Source of the DNA: Tenacibaculum sp. MAR_2009_124
GTDB lineage: Bacteria; Bacteroidota; Bacteroidia; Flavobacteriales; Flavobacteriaceae
NCBI RefSeq assembly: GCF_900105455.1
Contig: NZ_FNSF01000001.1
Span: forward strand, 1,631,001-1,695,000
Direction: 5' to 3'
Length of the DNA: 64,000 nucleotides
Below the pieces are notes generated by a model. It was not told the origin of the DNA. It searched no databases and was given only the letters and a program-made list of their open reading frames with translations. Positions 45,476 through 55,290 of the stretch are shown here, piece after piece. Position 1 is the first letter of the stretch, and every line of letters starts with the position of its first letter. The position numbers were made by a program, and so were the translations under genes.

Positions 45476-46720
45476 TTATTCGTCTCTTAATGCTTCGATT
45501 GGTTTTACTAATGTTGCCATATGGGCAGGAATTAATCCTATTAATGTCCCTAATACTACTAGGATAGAAAATGCTATCATTACAATTGGAATATTGACCG
45601 TTGGATTTATTAATGTTGGTTCGTCTCCAGATCCAACTGTTACATCTAGTACATACAGTATAAATCCGCCTGCAATAATACCTAACATACCTGCAATAGC
45701 TGTTAAGAAAACAGATTCTAAAATAATTTGTCTTCTAATACTCGATGGCGTTGCTCCTAATGCTCGGCGAATTCCAATTTCTTTTGTTCGTTCTTTTACT
45801 GTAATCAGAAGAATATTACCAATAGCAAAGACTCCTGCAATTAAAGTAGCAATACCTACAAACCAAGTTAAAAATTGCATCCCTTTTAGGAATCCATTTA
45901 ATTTATCGATTTGCGTTCCTAAATTAAAAGAACCAAACGCTCTTTCATCTTCAGGATGTACCTTATGAATATTTTTCAAACTCAGAATAATATTCTCCTC
46001 CATTTGCTCAATATCTATACCTTTACTGGCAGTAACCATCATCCAGTCTATATTATTACCTGTATTGTAAACTTTTTGAAAAGTTGTGAAAGGTATATAG
46101 GCTGTATCATCATCGATATCTATACCATCAGACGATTTATAGACCCCAACTAATTGATAATTTACTTCACTTATTTTAATATACTCACCAATCGGGTATT
46201 CGTCTTTCTCAAAAAGTTGTTTGTACATATCTTCTGATATTACACAAACTTTTGTGTGTTTTTTAATATCATTTTGATTAATGAACCTACCATACATTAA
46301 ATCTTTCTTTTGGATTTTATCCAAAATTGGGTAATCTCCACTTACCTGAAAATCTCCAGTTTTAAAATTTCTAACCAGTAGCCCTTCTGTTTGATTTCTT
46401 GGTGCTAAAAATTTAATTTCATCTTTAAATTCTCTTGTTATAATTTCAATATCCTTGAAAGTTAAATTCAACCTTCTTCCTTTCTGAAAACCTTTAAATG
46501 GTTTGTCAGTTGCTTGTGTCCATATGAATACACTGTTGGTTGCAAAATCTCCAAAAATCTTTTTGAAATTATTTTCCATTCCTCGCGCTGCTCCAAGTAA
46601 AACAACTAATATGAAAATTCCCCAAAGAACACCGATAATTGTAATTATTGTTCTAATTTTATTCTTACGGATACTTCCGTAAATCTCTTGCCAAGTGTCT
46701 GAATCAAATAAAAATTTCAT
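45476..46720 (-). CDS. MacB-type ABC transporter permease (second)
   Basis: This 414-residue FtsX/MacB permease has an N-terminal TM helix (RTIITIIGVLWGIFILVVLLGAARG), a large periplasmic MacB core domain (about 50-270) and three C-terminal helices with the signature KERTKEIGIRRALGATPSSI. It is two bases from the first permease; together they would form a heterodimer with the shared ATPase. Substrate unknown. Confidence 0.88.
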   Translation of the reverse strand: MKFLFDSDTWQEIYGSIRKNKIRTIITIIGVLWGIFILVVLLGAARGMENNFKKIFGDFATNSVFIWTQATDKPFKGFQKGRRLNLTFKDIEIITREFKDEIKFLAPRNQTEGLLVRNFKTGDFQVSGDYPILDKIQKKDLMYGRFINQNDIKKHTKVCVISEDMYKQLFEKDEYPIGEYIKISEVNYQLVGVYKSSDGIDIDDDTAYIPFTTFQKVYNTGNNIDWMMVTASKGIDIEQMEENIILSLKNIHKVHPEDERAFGSFNLGTQIDKLNGFLKGMQFLTWFVGIATLIAGVFAIGNILLITVKERTKEIGIRRALGATPSSIRRQIILESVFLTAIAGMLGIIAGGFILYVLDVTVGSGDEPTLINPTVNIPIVMIAFSILVVLGTLIGLIPAHMATLVKPIEALRDE

Positions 46721-46722
46721 AA

Positions 46723-47952
46723 TTAATCTGCTCTTAATGCTACAATTGGTTTTATTTGCGCTGCTTTCTTAGCAGGAAGATAACCTGCTAATAATCCTGA
46801 TAAAACTAGGATAATTGTAGCTCCTATTACAATTCCTGGACTCACACTTGGATCTTTAATAAAATACTTTTCTAAATCATCTCCAATGGTACTTAATATA
46901 TATGTTCCAATAGACAACCCTATATAACCAGCTAGAGCCGTTATCAATATTGATTCTTGTATAACCATCCCTATTATGGATGAAGGTTTGGCTCCGAGTG
47001 CTTTTCTAATACCAAATTCTTTGGTTCTTTCCTTAATAACAAATATCATAATGTTACTAATTCCAATAATTCCAGCAATTAAGGTTCCAGATCCAACAAA
47101 AATTACAATAAAATATAAGGCTAACATAAACTGGTTTATCCCTTTATTTGCTTCAGCCATATTGTTAATAGATAACGCACTTTGATCATCAGGATGAATG
47201 TCTAGTTTTTTTCTTAAATCTCTTTCCATTTTATTTCCAAATGCAATGGCCGCGTCTAAACTTAACTTAGGGTCATATCCTAAATTTATTTGACTTATAT
47301 AGTCGTTATTTCCGTATAAACTTTGAGCTGTAGTAACTGGCATATACGTCAACCTTTCCTCTCTATCTCCTCCTTCATCAGAAAACACTCCAACAACTTG
47401 GTAAGAAATACCATCAACACTTACGCGTTTACCTAATGCTGGCTTTTCTCCGAAGAGATCTTTTTTAACCAATCTACCAATTACGATAACTTTCGATTTT
47501 CTTTTAAGATCTAATTCATTAATATACCTTCCTTCATCAATTATTGTCTTTTCTAAAAATTGATGATCGGGATGAACCGCTCTTAGCTCATAATTGTTTT
47601 TATTTCTTCTGTATGTAATGTCTACACCTCTATAAATTCTTGCTGTTAAGTGCTGAATTTTATCTTTGTATTCATTTTTAACATAGTCAAAATCTTTATT
47701 TCTTAGCTGTATTCTTCTACCCGTTTGTAAACCTTTATATGGTTTTGATGTTTTCCAAACTCTTACAAATATGGAGTTCTGAGCATCGTCAACAAAAGCT
47801 GTTTTAAATTGATTTTGAAGCCCCGTAACAATTCCAAAAAGTAATGTGAATAATAAGATGGCGAAAGCAACAGTAAAACCTGATAAAACAGAACGAAGTT
47901 TATTTTTACTAATACTCTGAAAAATTTCTCTCCAACGATCTAAATCAAACAT
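46723..47952 (-). CDS. MacB-type ABC transporter permease (first)
   Basis: The 409-residue permease has the same layout as its neighbour (TM1 at about 20-42; periplasmic domain; FtsX-type C-terminal TM domain with KERTKEFGIRKALGAKPSSI). The N-termini of the two are similar ([20 protein letters not shown] here, DSDTWQEIYGSIRKNKIRTI there), so they are paralogues. It overlaps the ATPase gene by eight bases. Confidence 0.88.
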   Translation of the reverse strand: MFDLDRWREIFQSISKNKLRSVLSGFTVAFAILLFTLLFGIVTGLQNQFKTAFVDDAQNSIFVRVWKTSKPYKGLQTGRRIQLRNKDFDYVKNEYKDKIQHLTARIYRGVDITYRRNKNNYELRAVHPDHQFLEKTIIDEGRYINELDLKRKSKVIVIGRLVKKDLFGEKPALGKRVSVDGISYQVVGVFSDEGGDREERLTYMPVTTAQSLYGNNDYISQINLGYDPKLSLDAAIAFGNKMERDLRKKLDIHPDDQSALSINNMAEANKGINQFMLALYFIVIFVGSGTLIAGIIGISNIMIFVIKERTKEFGIRKALGAKPSSIIGMVIQESILITALAGYIGLSIGTYILSTIGDDLEKYFIKDPSVSPGIVIGATIILVLSGLLAGYLPAKKAAQIKPIVALRAD

Positions 47953-48652
47953 AATTATGAGCTTTAGCTTTTCCTGATTCAGTTAATTCATCGCTAATTA
48001 TAACCCCATCTTTTAACCTTACAATTCTATTGGTTTGCTCTGCTACATCTTCCTCATGGGTAATAACAAATACCGTCATTCCTTCATCGTTAATTTCTTT
48101 TAATAAATCCATTACCGAATCGGTTGTTGTTGAATCCAGAGCTCCCGTTGGCTCATCTGCTAAAACAACTTTTGGTTTCGTAACCAAAGCTCTCGCAATA
48201 GCAACACGTTGTTTTTGTCCTCCAGAAAGTTCATTAGGTAAATGATTTGCCCATTGTTTCAATCCAACTTTTTCAAGATAATCCAAAGCGATCTTTAGTC
48301 TTTCTTTCCTATTTATTCCTTTGTAATACAAGGGCAAAGCAACATTTTCTAATGCCGTTTTATAAGATATCAAATTAAAAGACTGAAAAACAAAACCTAG
48401 AAATTTATTACGTAAGATAGCCGCTTTTTTCTCATTTAAATCTTCAATTAATTGACCGTTTAAATAGTAGTTTCCTTCATCATGACCATCTAATAACCCA
48501 ACAATGTTTAAAAGAGTTGATTTACCCGATCCTGATGACCCCATAATTGAAACAAATTCTCCTTCCTTTATGTGTAGGTCTAAGCCCTTAAGGACATGAA
48601 GAGAATCTTTTCCTATTGGATAGGATTTGTGGAGATTTTCTATTTTTATCAT
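47945..48652 (-). CDS. ABC transporter ATP-binding protein (MacB/LolD type)
   Basis: The 235-residue ATPase has Walker [11 protein letters not shown]-loop VFQSFNL, signature [15 protein letters not shown], Walker [13 protein letters not shown] and the H-loop VITHEED. The closest type is the MacB/LolD/FtsE group that powers FtsX-like permeases through conformational coupling rather than classical transmembrane transport. It is the first gene of the operon with the two permeases and the HlyD-like adaptor. Confidence 0.93.
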   Translation of the reverse strand: MIKIENLHKSYPIGKDSLHVLKGLDLHIKEGEFVSIMGSSGSGKSTLLNIVGLLDGHDEGNYYLNGQLIEDLNEKKAAILRNKFLGFVFQSFNLISYKTALENVALPLYYKGINRKERLKIALDYLEKVGLKQWANHLPNELSGGQKQRVAIARALVTKPKVVLADEPTGALDSTTTDSVMDLLKEINDEGMTVFVITHEEDVAEQTNRIVRLKDGVIISDELTESGKAKAHNYV

Positions 48653-48858
48653 TTGTTAGTTAATTTTCTTACCAAAAGAACAATCATAAAACCAATTGGC
48701 TACTAATTTTATGTTAATTTGATGGTTATTTTCTTACAAGACGCTTATTTTATAATTATGTTACAGAAAGCAGAATATATTTTACACGTTTTTCAACAAA
48801 TAAACAACACAAAGAAAGTAAAAACACCACAAACACATAATTATCAACACCTTAAAAC

Positions 48859-48888
48859 AAAAAAAGATCCACCAAAGGTGGATCTTAA
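48859..48888 (-). terminator. Terminator after the BtuB-like receptor gene
   Basis: AAGATCCACC and GGTGGATCTT form a perfect 10-bp stem with an AAA loop. A T run follows on the minus strand. Confidence 0.85.
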
Positions 48889-48918
48889 TTTAAGTAACTT
48901 AGTTACTCTGGGGGGAAA

Positions 48919-50817
48919 TTAAAAGTTTAAACGAACTCCTAGATTATAATTTCTTCCTAGAGTTGTAAAACCAAAAACTTCTTGATAATCTTCATTAAAT
49001 ATATTTGTAACAGCTAAAAACAACTTAACGTTTTTGTTTAACTCATGATTTGCTGAAAAGTTCAATAAAGAATAAGCTTCTAACGGAACATTTACAGAAG
49101 GAAAGCTTCTGAAATCGGTATCATCTCGATCGCTAACATATTGATATGTTAATCCGAAGTTCGAGTTTTTAAGCCCATAATTTAACCCTGCATTTATTTT
49201 ATGTTTCGGAATTCTTACAGCCAACTCTTCATTATCCGTGTAGGTATAGTTTGCGTTTACTGTTAAGTTTTTTAATATGTTATAATCTGCGTTGAACTCA
49301 ATACCTTGAATCTTTGCGGCTCCTTGATTTATTGATTGGAAAGTATTACTATCAAATCCTATTATATTCTCAACATCTCGATTAAAATAAACAGTATTCA
49401 AAACTAAGCTTCCGTATTTGTATTCAATCCCCCCTTCTATGGTAGTACTTTCTTGAGGTTCCAAATCTACATTACCATACTGTACATCATATAAATTTTG
49501 AATTGTTGGTGCTAAAAAAGCTGTACTATATGAACCTAAAAACTTAACATACCCTTCTGGTAATTTTATTCTATAAGACGGATTTACATTGTATACAAAA
49601 TGGTTCCCATATTTGTTATGGTTATTTAAACGAACTCCTGCATTTACATTTAACCCATAGCCAGAAATATAAACAGCATTTAAATAAGGATCAATTAATC
49701 GCGTTATTGGAGATTCTGAATAAGATACTCTTGTCAATTCTGATTCTCCCCAAGGAATATTATATGCTTCTATAATTTCATTGTACTGGAAATTTACTCC
49801 TACTACTACATAAAACTTGTCAAATTGATGTTTAATAAATGCATCTACTATATAGTTTTCTGATTCCATTGTCGCCGGAAAACTAGTACTTTCTCTATTA
49901 GCGTCGTACTTACTGTAAGCCGCATTTACTTGAACACTTCCCTTTCCATATATATACTCTGGGCTTACACTAAGTCTATAACTTTTGTCTAAAGTGTTAT
50001 TGGCTCCATTCGTAAATGCCCCTGCGTCAAAACTGTTATTGAATTCAGAATAACTTCCGAAGATCTTTGTAGAAAATTTTTCACTGAATTTGTAGCCCAA
50101 CTTTGCATTTGTCGATATTCTTTGAAATGGATCATCTGCAAAGGTAGTTCCATCTTCTGATCTTGCCGAAGAAGTACCACGAGCATCAAAAGATGAAAAG
50201 TTCACTAAATAATCGAAATTCTTAATTTTACCTTTTACATTCGCTGAACTTTGAATAGAAGTACCATTATTCGTTACTTGATCATTGTTTGTTCCTCCAA
50301 AAAGTGATAATGCCACATTAGTGTTTCCCGATGTAGCTTCTTTCAGTTTTATATTAATTACCGCCGTAGCAGCACCAGTTCCATATAAAGTACTAGCCGC
50401 TCCTTTAATAATCTCAATTGATTCAAGGTTGTTCAAATCCAAATATCTCAAATCAAATCCTCCTGAAAAATTTCCTGGATCAGAAACTTGAATACCATCA
50501 ATTAAAATAACTACCTCTTTTGATCTTCCTCCTCTTATAAATAAATCAATATTTTTCCCTGGAGAACTGGTATTTCCATTAATTTCAATTCCAGCAATAT
50601 TGTTAATGATATCCACAACGCTTCTACCGCTATTGTTTTCAATAATTTTTGGAGTAATTTTATGGATTACTTTTCCTGAATTCTCTTTTTTTAATTTAAA
50701 TTTTGAATCCGAAATTACAACTTCATCTAACTCTACGTTTTTCACTTTTTCCTGAGCATAATTACTCAAAGCAAACATTGATGTTAAAACACTTAAATAA
50801 AGTACTTTTTTTTTCAT
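48919..50817 (-). CDS. btuB: TonB-dependent outer-membrane receptor, BtuB-like (cobalamin uptake)
   Basis: The 632-residue protein has a signal peptide (about 1-21), a plug domain (about 30-150, with IRGGRSKEVVILIDGIQVSD and a TonB-box-like VVISDSKF region), and a 22-stranded barrel ending in a C-terminal aromatic (GVRLNF). The cobalamin riboswitch at 50905-51062, on the same strand and directly upstream, marks it as the vitamin B12 or cobinamide receptor. The divergent genes cobU-cobT-cobS-cobC-btuF support this. Confidence 0.88.
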   Translation of the reverse strand: MKKKVLYLSVLTSMFALSNYAQEKVKNVELDEVVISDSKFKLKKENSGKVIHKITPKIIENNSGRSVVDIINNIAGIEINGNTSSPGKNIDLFIRGGRSKEVVILIDGIQVSDPGNFSGGFDLRYLDLNNLESIEIIKGAASTLYGTGAATAVINIKLKEATSGNTNVALSLFGGTNNDQVTNNGTSIQSSANVKGKIKNFDYLVNFSSFDARGTSSARSEDGTTFADDPFQRISTNAKLGYKFSEKFSTKIFGSYSEFNNSFDAGAFTNGANNTLDKSYRLSVSPEYIYGKGSVQVNAAYSKYDANRESTSFPATMESENYIVDAFIKHQFDKFYVVVGVNFQYNEIIEAYNIPWGESELTRVSYSESPITRLIDPYLNAVYISGYGLNVNAGVRLNNHNKYGNHFVYNVNPSYRIKLPEGYVKFLGSYSTAFLAPTIQNLYDVQYGNVDLEPQESTTIEGGIEYKYGSLVLNTVYFNRDVENIIGFDSNTFQSINQGAAKIQGIEFNADYNILKNLTVNANYTYTDNEELAVRIPKHKINAGLNYGLKNSNFGLTYQYVSDRDDTDFRSFPSVNVPLEAYSLLNFSANHELNKNVKLFLAVTNIFNEDYQEVFGFTTLGRNYNLGVRLNF

Positions 50818-50904
50818 TGTTAATATTATTTAGAATTTTGTTATCGGAAAAGTATATGTACAGCTATGCTATATAAAACCTCTATCCCGAAAGTTTGTTT
50901 TATC

Positions 50905-51062
50905 TTGATATTTGGCAGGTATCCTGGCTTGCGTCTTGTAATTCGCCTTCCCATTTATTAAAAAACAGTGGCTAAAGATTAATTACAAGCTTTATAGCTT
51001 ACAGTTGCGGGAACAGCTTCGGATTATAACCGAATTCCCTTTTAATTCTCTTTAATTTATTT
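50905..51062 (-). ncRNA. Cobalamin (B12) riboswitch
   Basis: Read on the minus strand, the leader contains the conserved elements in order: AAAAGGGAATTCGG, ATCCGAAGCTGTTCCCGCAA, CTGTAAGC, AGCCACTG (50966-50973), GGGAAGGCG and the B12 box AGCCAGGATACCTGCC (50914-50929). These are the hallmark sequences of the AdoCbl-type riboswitch. It lies about 90 bases before the BtuB-like start codon, so it should shut down receptor expression when B12 is plentiful. It does not face the cob genes, which are on the other strand. Confidence 0.95.
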
Positions 51063-51085
51063 TAAAGAAAAACCAAAAATCGCGG

Positions 51086-51093
51086 CAAAGATA
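51086..51093 (-). promoter_or_regulatory. -7 element upstream of the cobalamin riboswitch
   Basis: Minus-strand TATCTTTG matches TAnnTTTG, and transcription would start about 51079, just before the riboswitch. A TTG at 51119-51121 is at a slightly long -33 distance. Confidence 0.5.
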
Positions 51094-51218
51094 TTCTATT
51101 CTCTTAAAATATCTATTACAATCTATTAATTATTTGAAAAATCCGCATTAAATAACGAAGATTAAAGGTCTATTTTGAGAAAATCATAAGATAACACCTA
51201 CATTCTGTAAAAACTTTA

Positions 51219-51227
51219 TAATCTTTG
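51219..51227 (+). promoter_or_regulatory. Weak -7-like element of the cob operon
   Basis: TAATCTTTG resembles the Bacteroidetes -7 consensus with one extra base, about 20 bases before the cobU start codon. Confidence 0.3.
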
Positions 51228-51246
51228 CACTTCAAAAGCTTATAGT

Positions 51247-51750
51247 ATGATTTATTATATTTCAGGCGGTGAACGCTCAGGTAAAAGTAGTTACGCTCAA
51301 AGTTTAGCTGAATCTTTATCTGAAACTCCTATTTACTTAGCAACGTCACGCATTTGGGATGAAGATTTTCAAAAAAGAGTAGATCGTCATATATCTGATA
51401 GAGATGAGCGATGGACTACTATAGAAGAAGAAAAATGGATTAGCTCAGTAATATTTGACGATCAAACGATAGTAATAGATTGTGTTACTTTATGGTTAAC
51501 TAATTTTTTTATGGATACTGAACATGATGTCAATAAATCCCTTGAGTTAGCCAAAAAAGAAATAAAAAAGCTTTTGAATATAAATGCTAATATCATTATA
51601 ATTTCTAATGAAATTGGTATGGGCTTACATGCCACTACAGAATCTGGTAGAAAATTCACAGAACTGCAAGGCTGGACAAATCAGTTTATTGCGAAACATG
51701 CTCATAAAGCTTACTTTATGGTTTCTGGTTTACCTCTAACTTTAAAATAA
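51247..51750 (+). CDS. cobU: Adenosylcobinamide kinase/guanylyltransferase CobU
   Basis: CobU phosphorylates adenosylcobinamide and transfers GMP to it, giving AdoCbi-GDP for nucleotide-loop assembly. The 167-residue protein has the P-loop SGGERSGKSSYAQ, the guanylyltransferase histidine segment RVDRHISDRDERW, and the metal-site WLTNFF and IISNEIGMGLHATTESGR motifs. It is the first gene of cobU-cobT-cobS-cobC-btuF, with gaps of a few bases or overlaps. Confidence 0.95.
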   Translation: MIYYISGGERSGKSSYAQSLAESLSETPIYLATSRIWDEDFQKRVDRHISDRDERWTTIEEEKWISSVIFDDQTIVIDCVTLWLTNFFMDTEHDVNKSLELAKKEIKKLLNINANIIIISNEIGMGLHATTESGRKFTELQGWTNQFIAKHAHKAYFMVSGLPLTLK

Positions 51751-51755
51751 AAATA

Positions 51756-52792
<1,037 letters not shown>

Positions 52793-52795
52793 ATT

Positions 52796-53566
52796 ATGAT
52801 AAAGAGGCAAATTCATTACTTTTTAACCGCTGTTTTGTTTTTTACAAGAATTCCTTGTCCAAAATGGGTAGATCATTCAGGGGATATTTTGAACAAAAGT
52901 AGCCGTTACTTTTCTTTAGTAGGAATACTCATCGGATCTATCGCTGCTCTTACTTTTTACAGTGCTTCTTTTATTTTCCCTCCAAATATTTCAATTCTTT
53001 TAAGTATGATTAGTTCTGTTTGGATAACGGGGGCTTTTCATGAAGATGGCTTTGCTGATGTTTGTGATGGTTTTGGTGGAGGATGGACTAAAGAAAAGAT
53101 TTTAATAATTATGAAAGATTCTAGATTAGGAACTTTCGGGGTTATAGGTCTGATCTCTATTTTAGGATTAAAATATCTGTCTCTTTCTGAATTGAATAAT
53201 AATTCTGTTAATATTGTTATTGCCATTATTTCTGGTCATAGTGTTAGTAGGACAATAGCCACTATATTACTTTTTACGCATGAATATGTAAGAGACAATG
53301 ATAGTTCAAAAGTGAAACCTACTACAAAACAAATGAGTACTAAATCTTTAATAATATCAATTCTTTTTGGTATCGTTCCTTTGTTTTTTTTTAATAATTA
53401 CTATGTGCTTTTGGTATTGGTTCCTTTACTCCTCACTTATTTATACTTGGGTCGTTTTTTCAAAAAATGGATAGGAGGACAAACTGGAGATTGTGCCGGT
53501 GCATTGCAACAAGTAGCAGAAGTTATATTTTATTTAAGCTTATTAATTGTATGGAAGTTATTTTAA
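52796..53566 (+). CDS. cobS: Adenosylcobinamide-GDP ribazoletransferase CobS
   Basis: CobS joins AdoCbi-GDP to alpha-ribazole (phosphate) to give cobalamin in the inner membrane. The 256-residue protein has five or six membrane segments and the family motifs FLTRIPCPKW-type opening (FFTRIPCPKWVDHSGD), ITGAFHEDGFADVCDGFGGG (metal-binding aspartates) and WIGGQTGDCAGALQQVAEV. It lies three bases after the restored end of cobT and overlaps cobC by 16 bases. Confidence 0.95.
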   Translation: MIKRQIHYFLTAVLFFTRIPCPKWVDHSGDILNKSSRYFSLVGILIGSIAALTFYSASFIFPPNISILLSMISSVWITGAFHEDGFADVCDGFGGGWTKEKILIIMKDSRLGTFGVIGLISILGLKYLSLSELNNNSVNIVIAIISGHSVSRTIATILLFTHEYVRDNDSSKVKPTTKQMSTKSLIISILFGIVPLFFFNNYYVLLVLVPLLLTYLYLGRFFKKWIGGQTGDCAGALQQVAEVIFYLSLLIVWKLF

Positions 53567-54078
53567 TTAGACACACCACTCCTAAAATTGATAAGGGAGT
53601 TTGTTATGGACAGTCGGATATTGACGTTGAAGATAGTTTTGAAGAAGAAGTTATAATTATTAAAGATACACTTGGAGAAATTGATGACAACGATATATTA
53701 TATAGTAGCCCGTTAAAACGATGCACACTATTAGCGAAAAAGTTATCTAAAAATATTATTTTCGATGATCGTTTGAAAGAATTAAACTTTGGAAGTTGGG
53801 AGCTAAAACGATGGAATGATATCGATAAGGAAATACTAGATGTTTGGATGAATGATTTCGTAAATATAACTCCTACAAATGGAGAGTCATATATTAATAT
53901 GTTTGGTCGAACTTCAAATTTCTTAAGAGAATTAAAAAATAAAGGTATAAAAAAGGCTATTATAGTTACACATGCTGGAGTAATTAGAAGTATAAACGCT
54001 TTTGTCAATGATATTCCCTTAAAAGATTCTTTTAACCTTGAAGTTCCTTATGGAGCTATTATAAAATTAAATGTTTAA
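53551..54078 (+). CDS. cobC: Alpha-ribazole phosphatase (histidine phosphatase) CobC
   Basis: The 175-residue histidine phosphatase has the catalytic motif LIRHTTP and the second histidine in VTHAGVIRS, with a GSWELKRWNDI segment typical of the CobC branch. It removes the 5'-phosphate of alpha-ribazole phosphate or cobalamin phosphate in the last step of nucleotide-loop assembly. The ATG at 53551 gives the correct N-terminus (MEVILIRHT); the longer frame from 53467 lies inside cobS. Confidence 0.9.
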   Translation: MEVILIRHTTPKIDKGVCYGQSDIDVEDSFEEEVIIIKDTLGEIDDNDILYSSPLKRCTLLAKKLSKNIIFDDRLKELNFGSWELKRWNDIDKEILDVWMNDFVNITPTNGESYINMFGRTSNFLRELKNKGIKKAIIVTHAGVIRSINAFVNDIPLKDSFNLEVPYGAIIKLNV

Positions 54079-54088
54079 CAAACGAAAC

Positions 54089-55201
54089 ATGAAAAATCAT
54101 TTACTTCTTTTTGTTCTTGCTTTTTCCTTATTTCAATGTAAGGAAAAATCTAAAAACAATACGCAAACAACATTATCTAGTTCCAAAATAAAATATGCTA
54201 AAGGATTTGATATCATCAATAAAAATGGAGAAAAAAGGTTAATTATAAAAAAGGTCTTTCAAAATTCCGATCAACAATTCACATATATCCTTGCAGATAA
54301 ATCAGATATAACTCAAAATAAAATTAAAGTTCCCGTTGAAACTGTAGTCGCAACAAGTACTACTCATATTCCAATGCTTGAATCTTTGAATGTTGAAACA
54401 TCATTGATTGGTTTTCCTCACACAAAATACATTTCATCAGGAAAAACTAGAAATAGAATAAAAAATGGAAACGTTATCGATTTAGGGTTGGAACAAGATA
54501 TGAATACTGAAAAACTTCTTGATTTACAACCACAAATTGTTATTGGTTTTTCCTTACACCCTAACAGTAAATTATACAATACCATTAAAAAAACAGGAAT
54601 TCCTATAGTCTTTAATGGTGATTGGTTGGAAAAAACACCTCTAGGGAGAGCAGAATGGATTAAGTTTTTCGGAGCTTTATACAACAAAGAAAAAGAAGCC
54701 GATAGTATTTTTTCAAGAATAGAAAGCGAGTATTTGCGAGTTAAATCTCTTGTTAGAAATATCAAAAATACTCCTACCGTAATATCTGGAAGCATGTTTA
54801 AAGATGTTTGGAATGTTCCTGCCGGAGAAAGCTATTTTGCTAATTTTTTAAAAGATAGTAATTTAAATTATACTTGGAAAGAAAGTAAAGGAACGGGTAG
54901 TTTACAACTTAACTTTGAAAATGTCCTTGAAAAAGGAAAAAATGCAAATTACTGGTTAAATTGTGGCTTATATGAAACAAAGGATCAATTAAGTGCTTCC
55001 AATCCTCATTTTAAAGAATTTAAATCTTTTAATGATAATAATGTTTATACTATTGCTCACAAAAAAGGTGAAACAGGGGGTTTATTGTATTTTGAATTAT
55101 CTCCTATGAGACCCGACTTGGTTTTAAAAGATTTTATTAAAATTACCAATCCCTCCCTTTTACCTAATTATAATCTTACCTTTTTCGGAAAATTAAAATA
55201 G
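54089..55201 (+). CDS. BtuF-like cobalamin-binding lipoprotein (ABC transporter substrate-binding)
   Basis: The 370-residue lipoprotein (lipobox SLFQC, Cys about 17) has the periplasmic-binding-protein fold of the BtuF/FhuD type: TTHIPMLESLNVETSLIGFP, LDLQPQIVIGFSLHP and a long helix linking two lobes. Position at the end of the cob operon suggests it binds cobalamin or cobinamide. The matching permease and ATPase (btuCD) are not in the window. ATG at 54089 fits the signal peptide; an ATG at 54071 overlaps cobC. Confidence 0.8.
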   Translation: MKNHLLLFVLAFSLFQCKEKSKNNTQTTLSSSKIKYAKGFDIINKNGEKRLIIKKVFQNSDQQFTYILADKSDITQNKIKVPVETVVATSTTHIPMLESLNVETSLIGFPHTKYISSGKTRNRIKNGNVIDLGLEQDMNTEKLLDLQPQIVIGFSLHPNSKLYNTIKKTGIPIVFNGDWLEKTPLGRAEWIKFFGALYNKEKEADSIFSRIESEYLRVKSLVRNIKNTPTVISGSMFKDVWNVPAGESYFANFLKDSNLNYTWKESKGTGSLQLNFENVLEKGKNANYWLNCGLYETKDQLSASNPHFKEFKSFNDNNVYTIAHKKGETGGLLYFELSPMRPDLVLKDFIKITNPSLLPNYNLTFFGKLK

Positions 55202-55290
55202 TATTTAAATTTAAGCGAAATCATGATACTATTGTATAAAATAACATCATGATTTTGTTTGTTCTAAGATAAGACTAACGACGAGTTTTA

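Noticed and set aside
45471..45968. 165-codon plus-strand frame inside the MacB-type permease
   Set aside because: Antisense to a well-supported FtsX-family permease, without motifs.
48719..48922. 67-codon plus-strand gene downstream of the ABC operon
   Set aside because: It runs through the terminator of the receptor gene and has no family-like composition.
50905..51246. Riboswitch control of the cobU operon
   Set aside because: All conserved riboswitch elements read only on the minus strand, toward the receptor gene.
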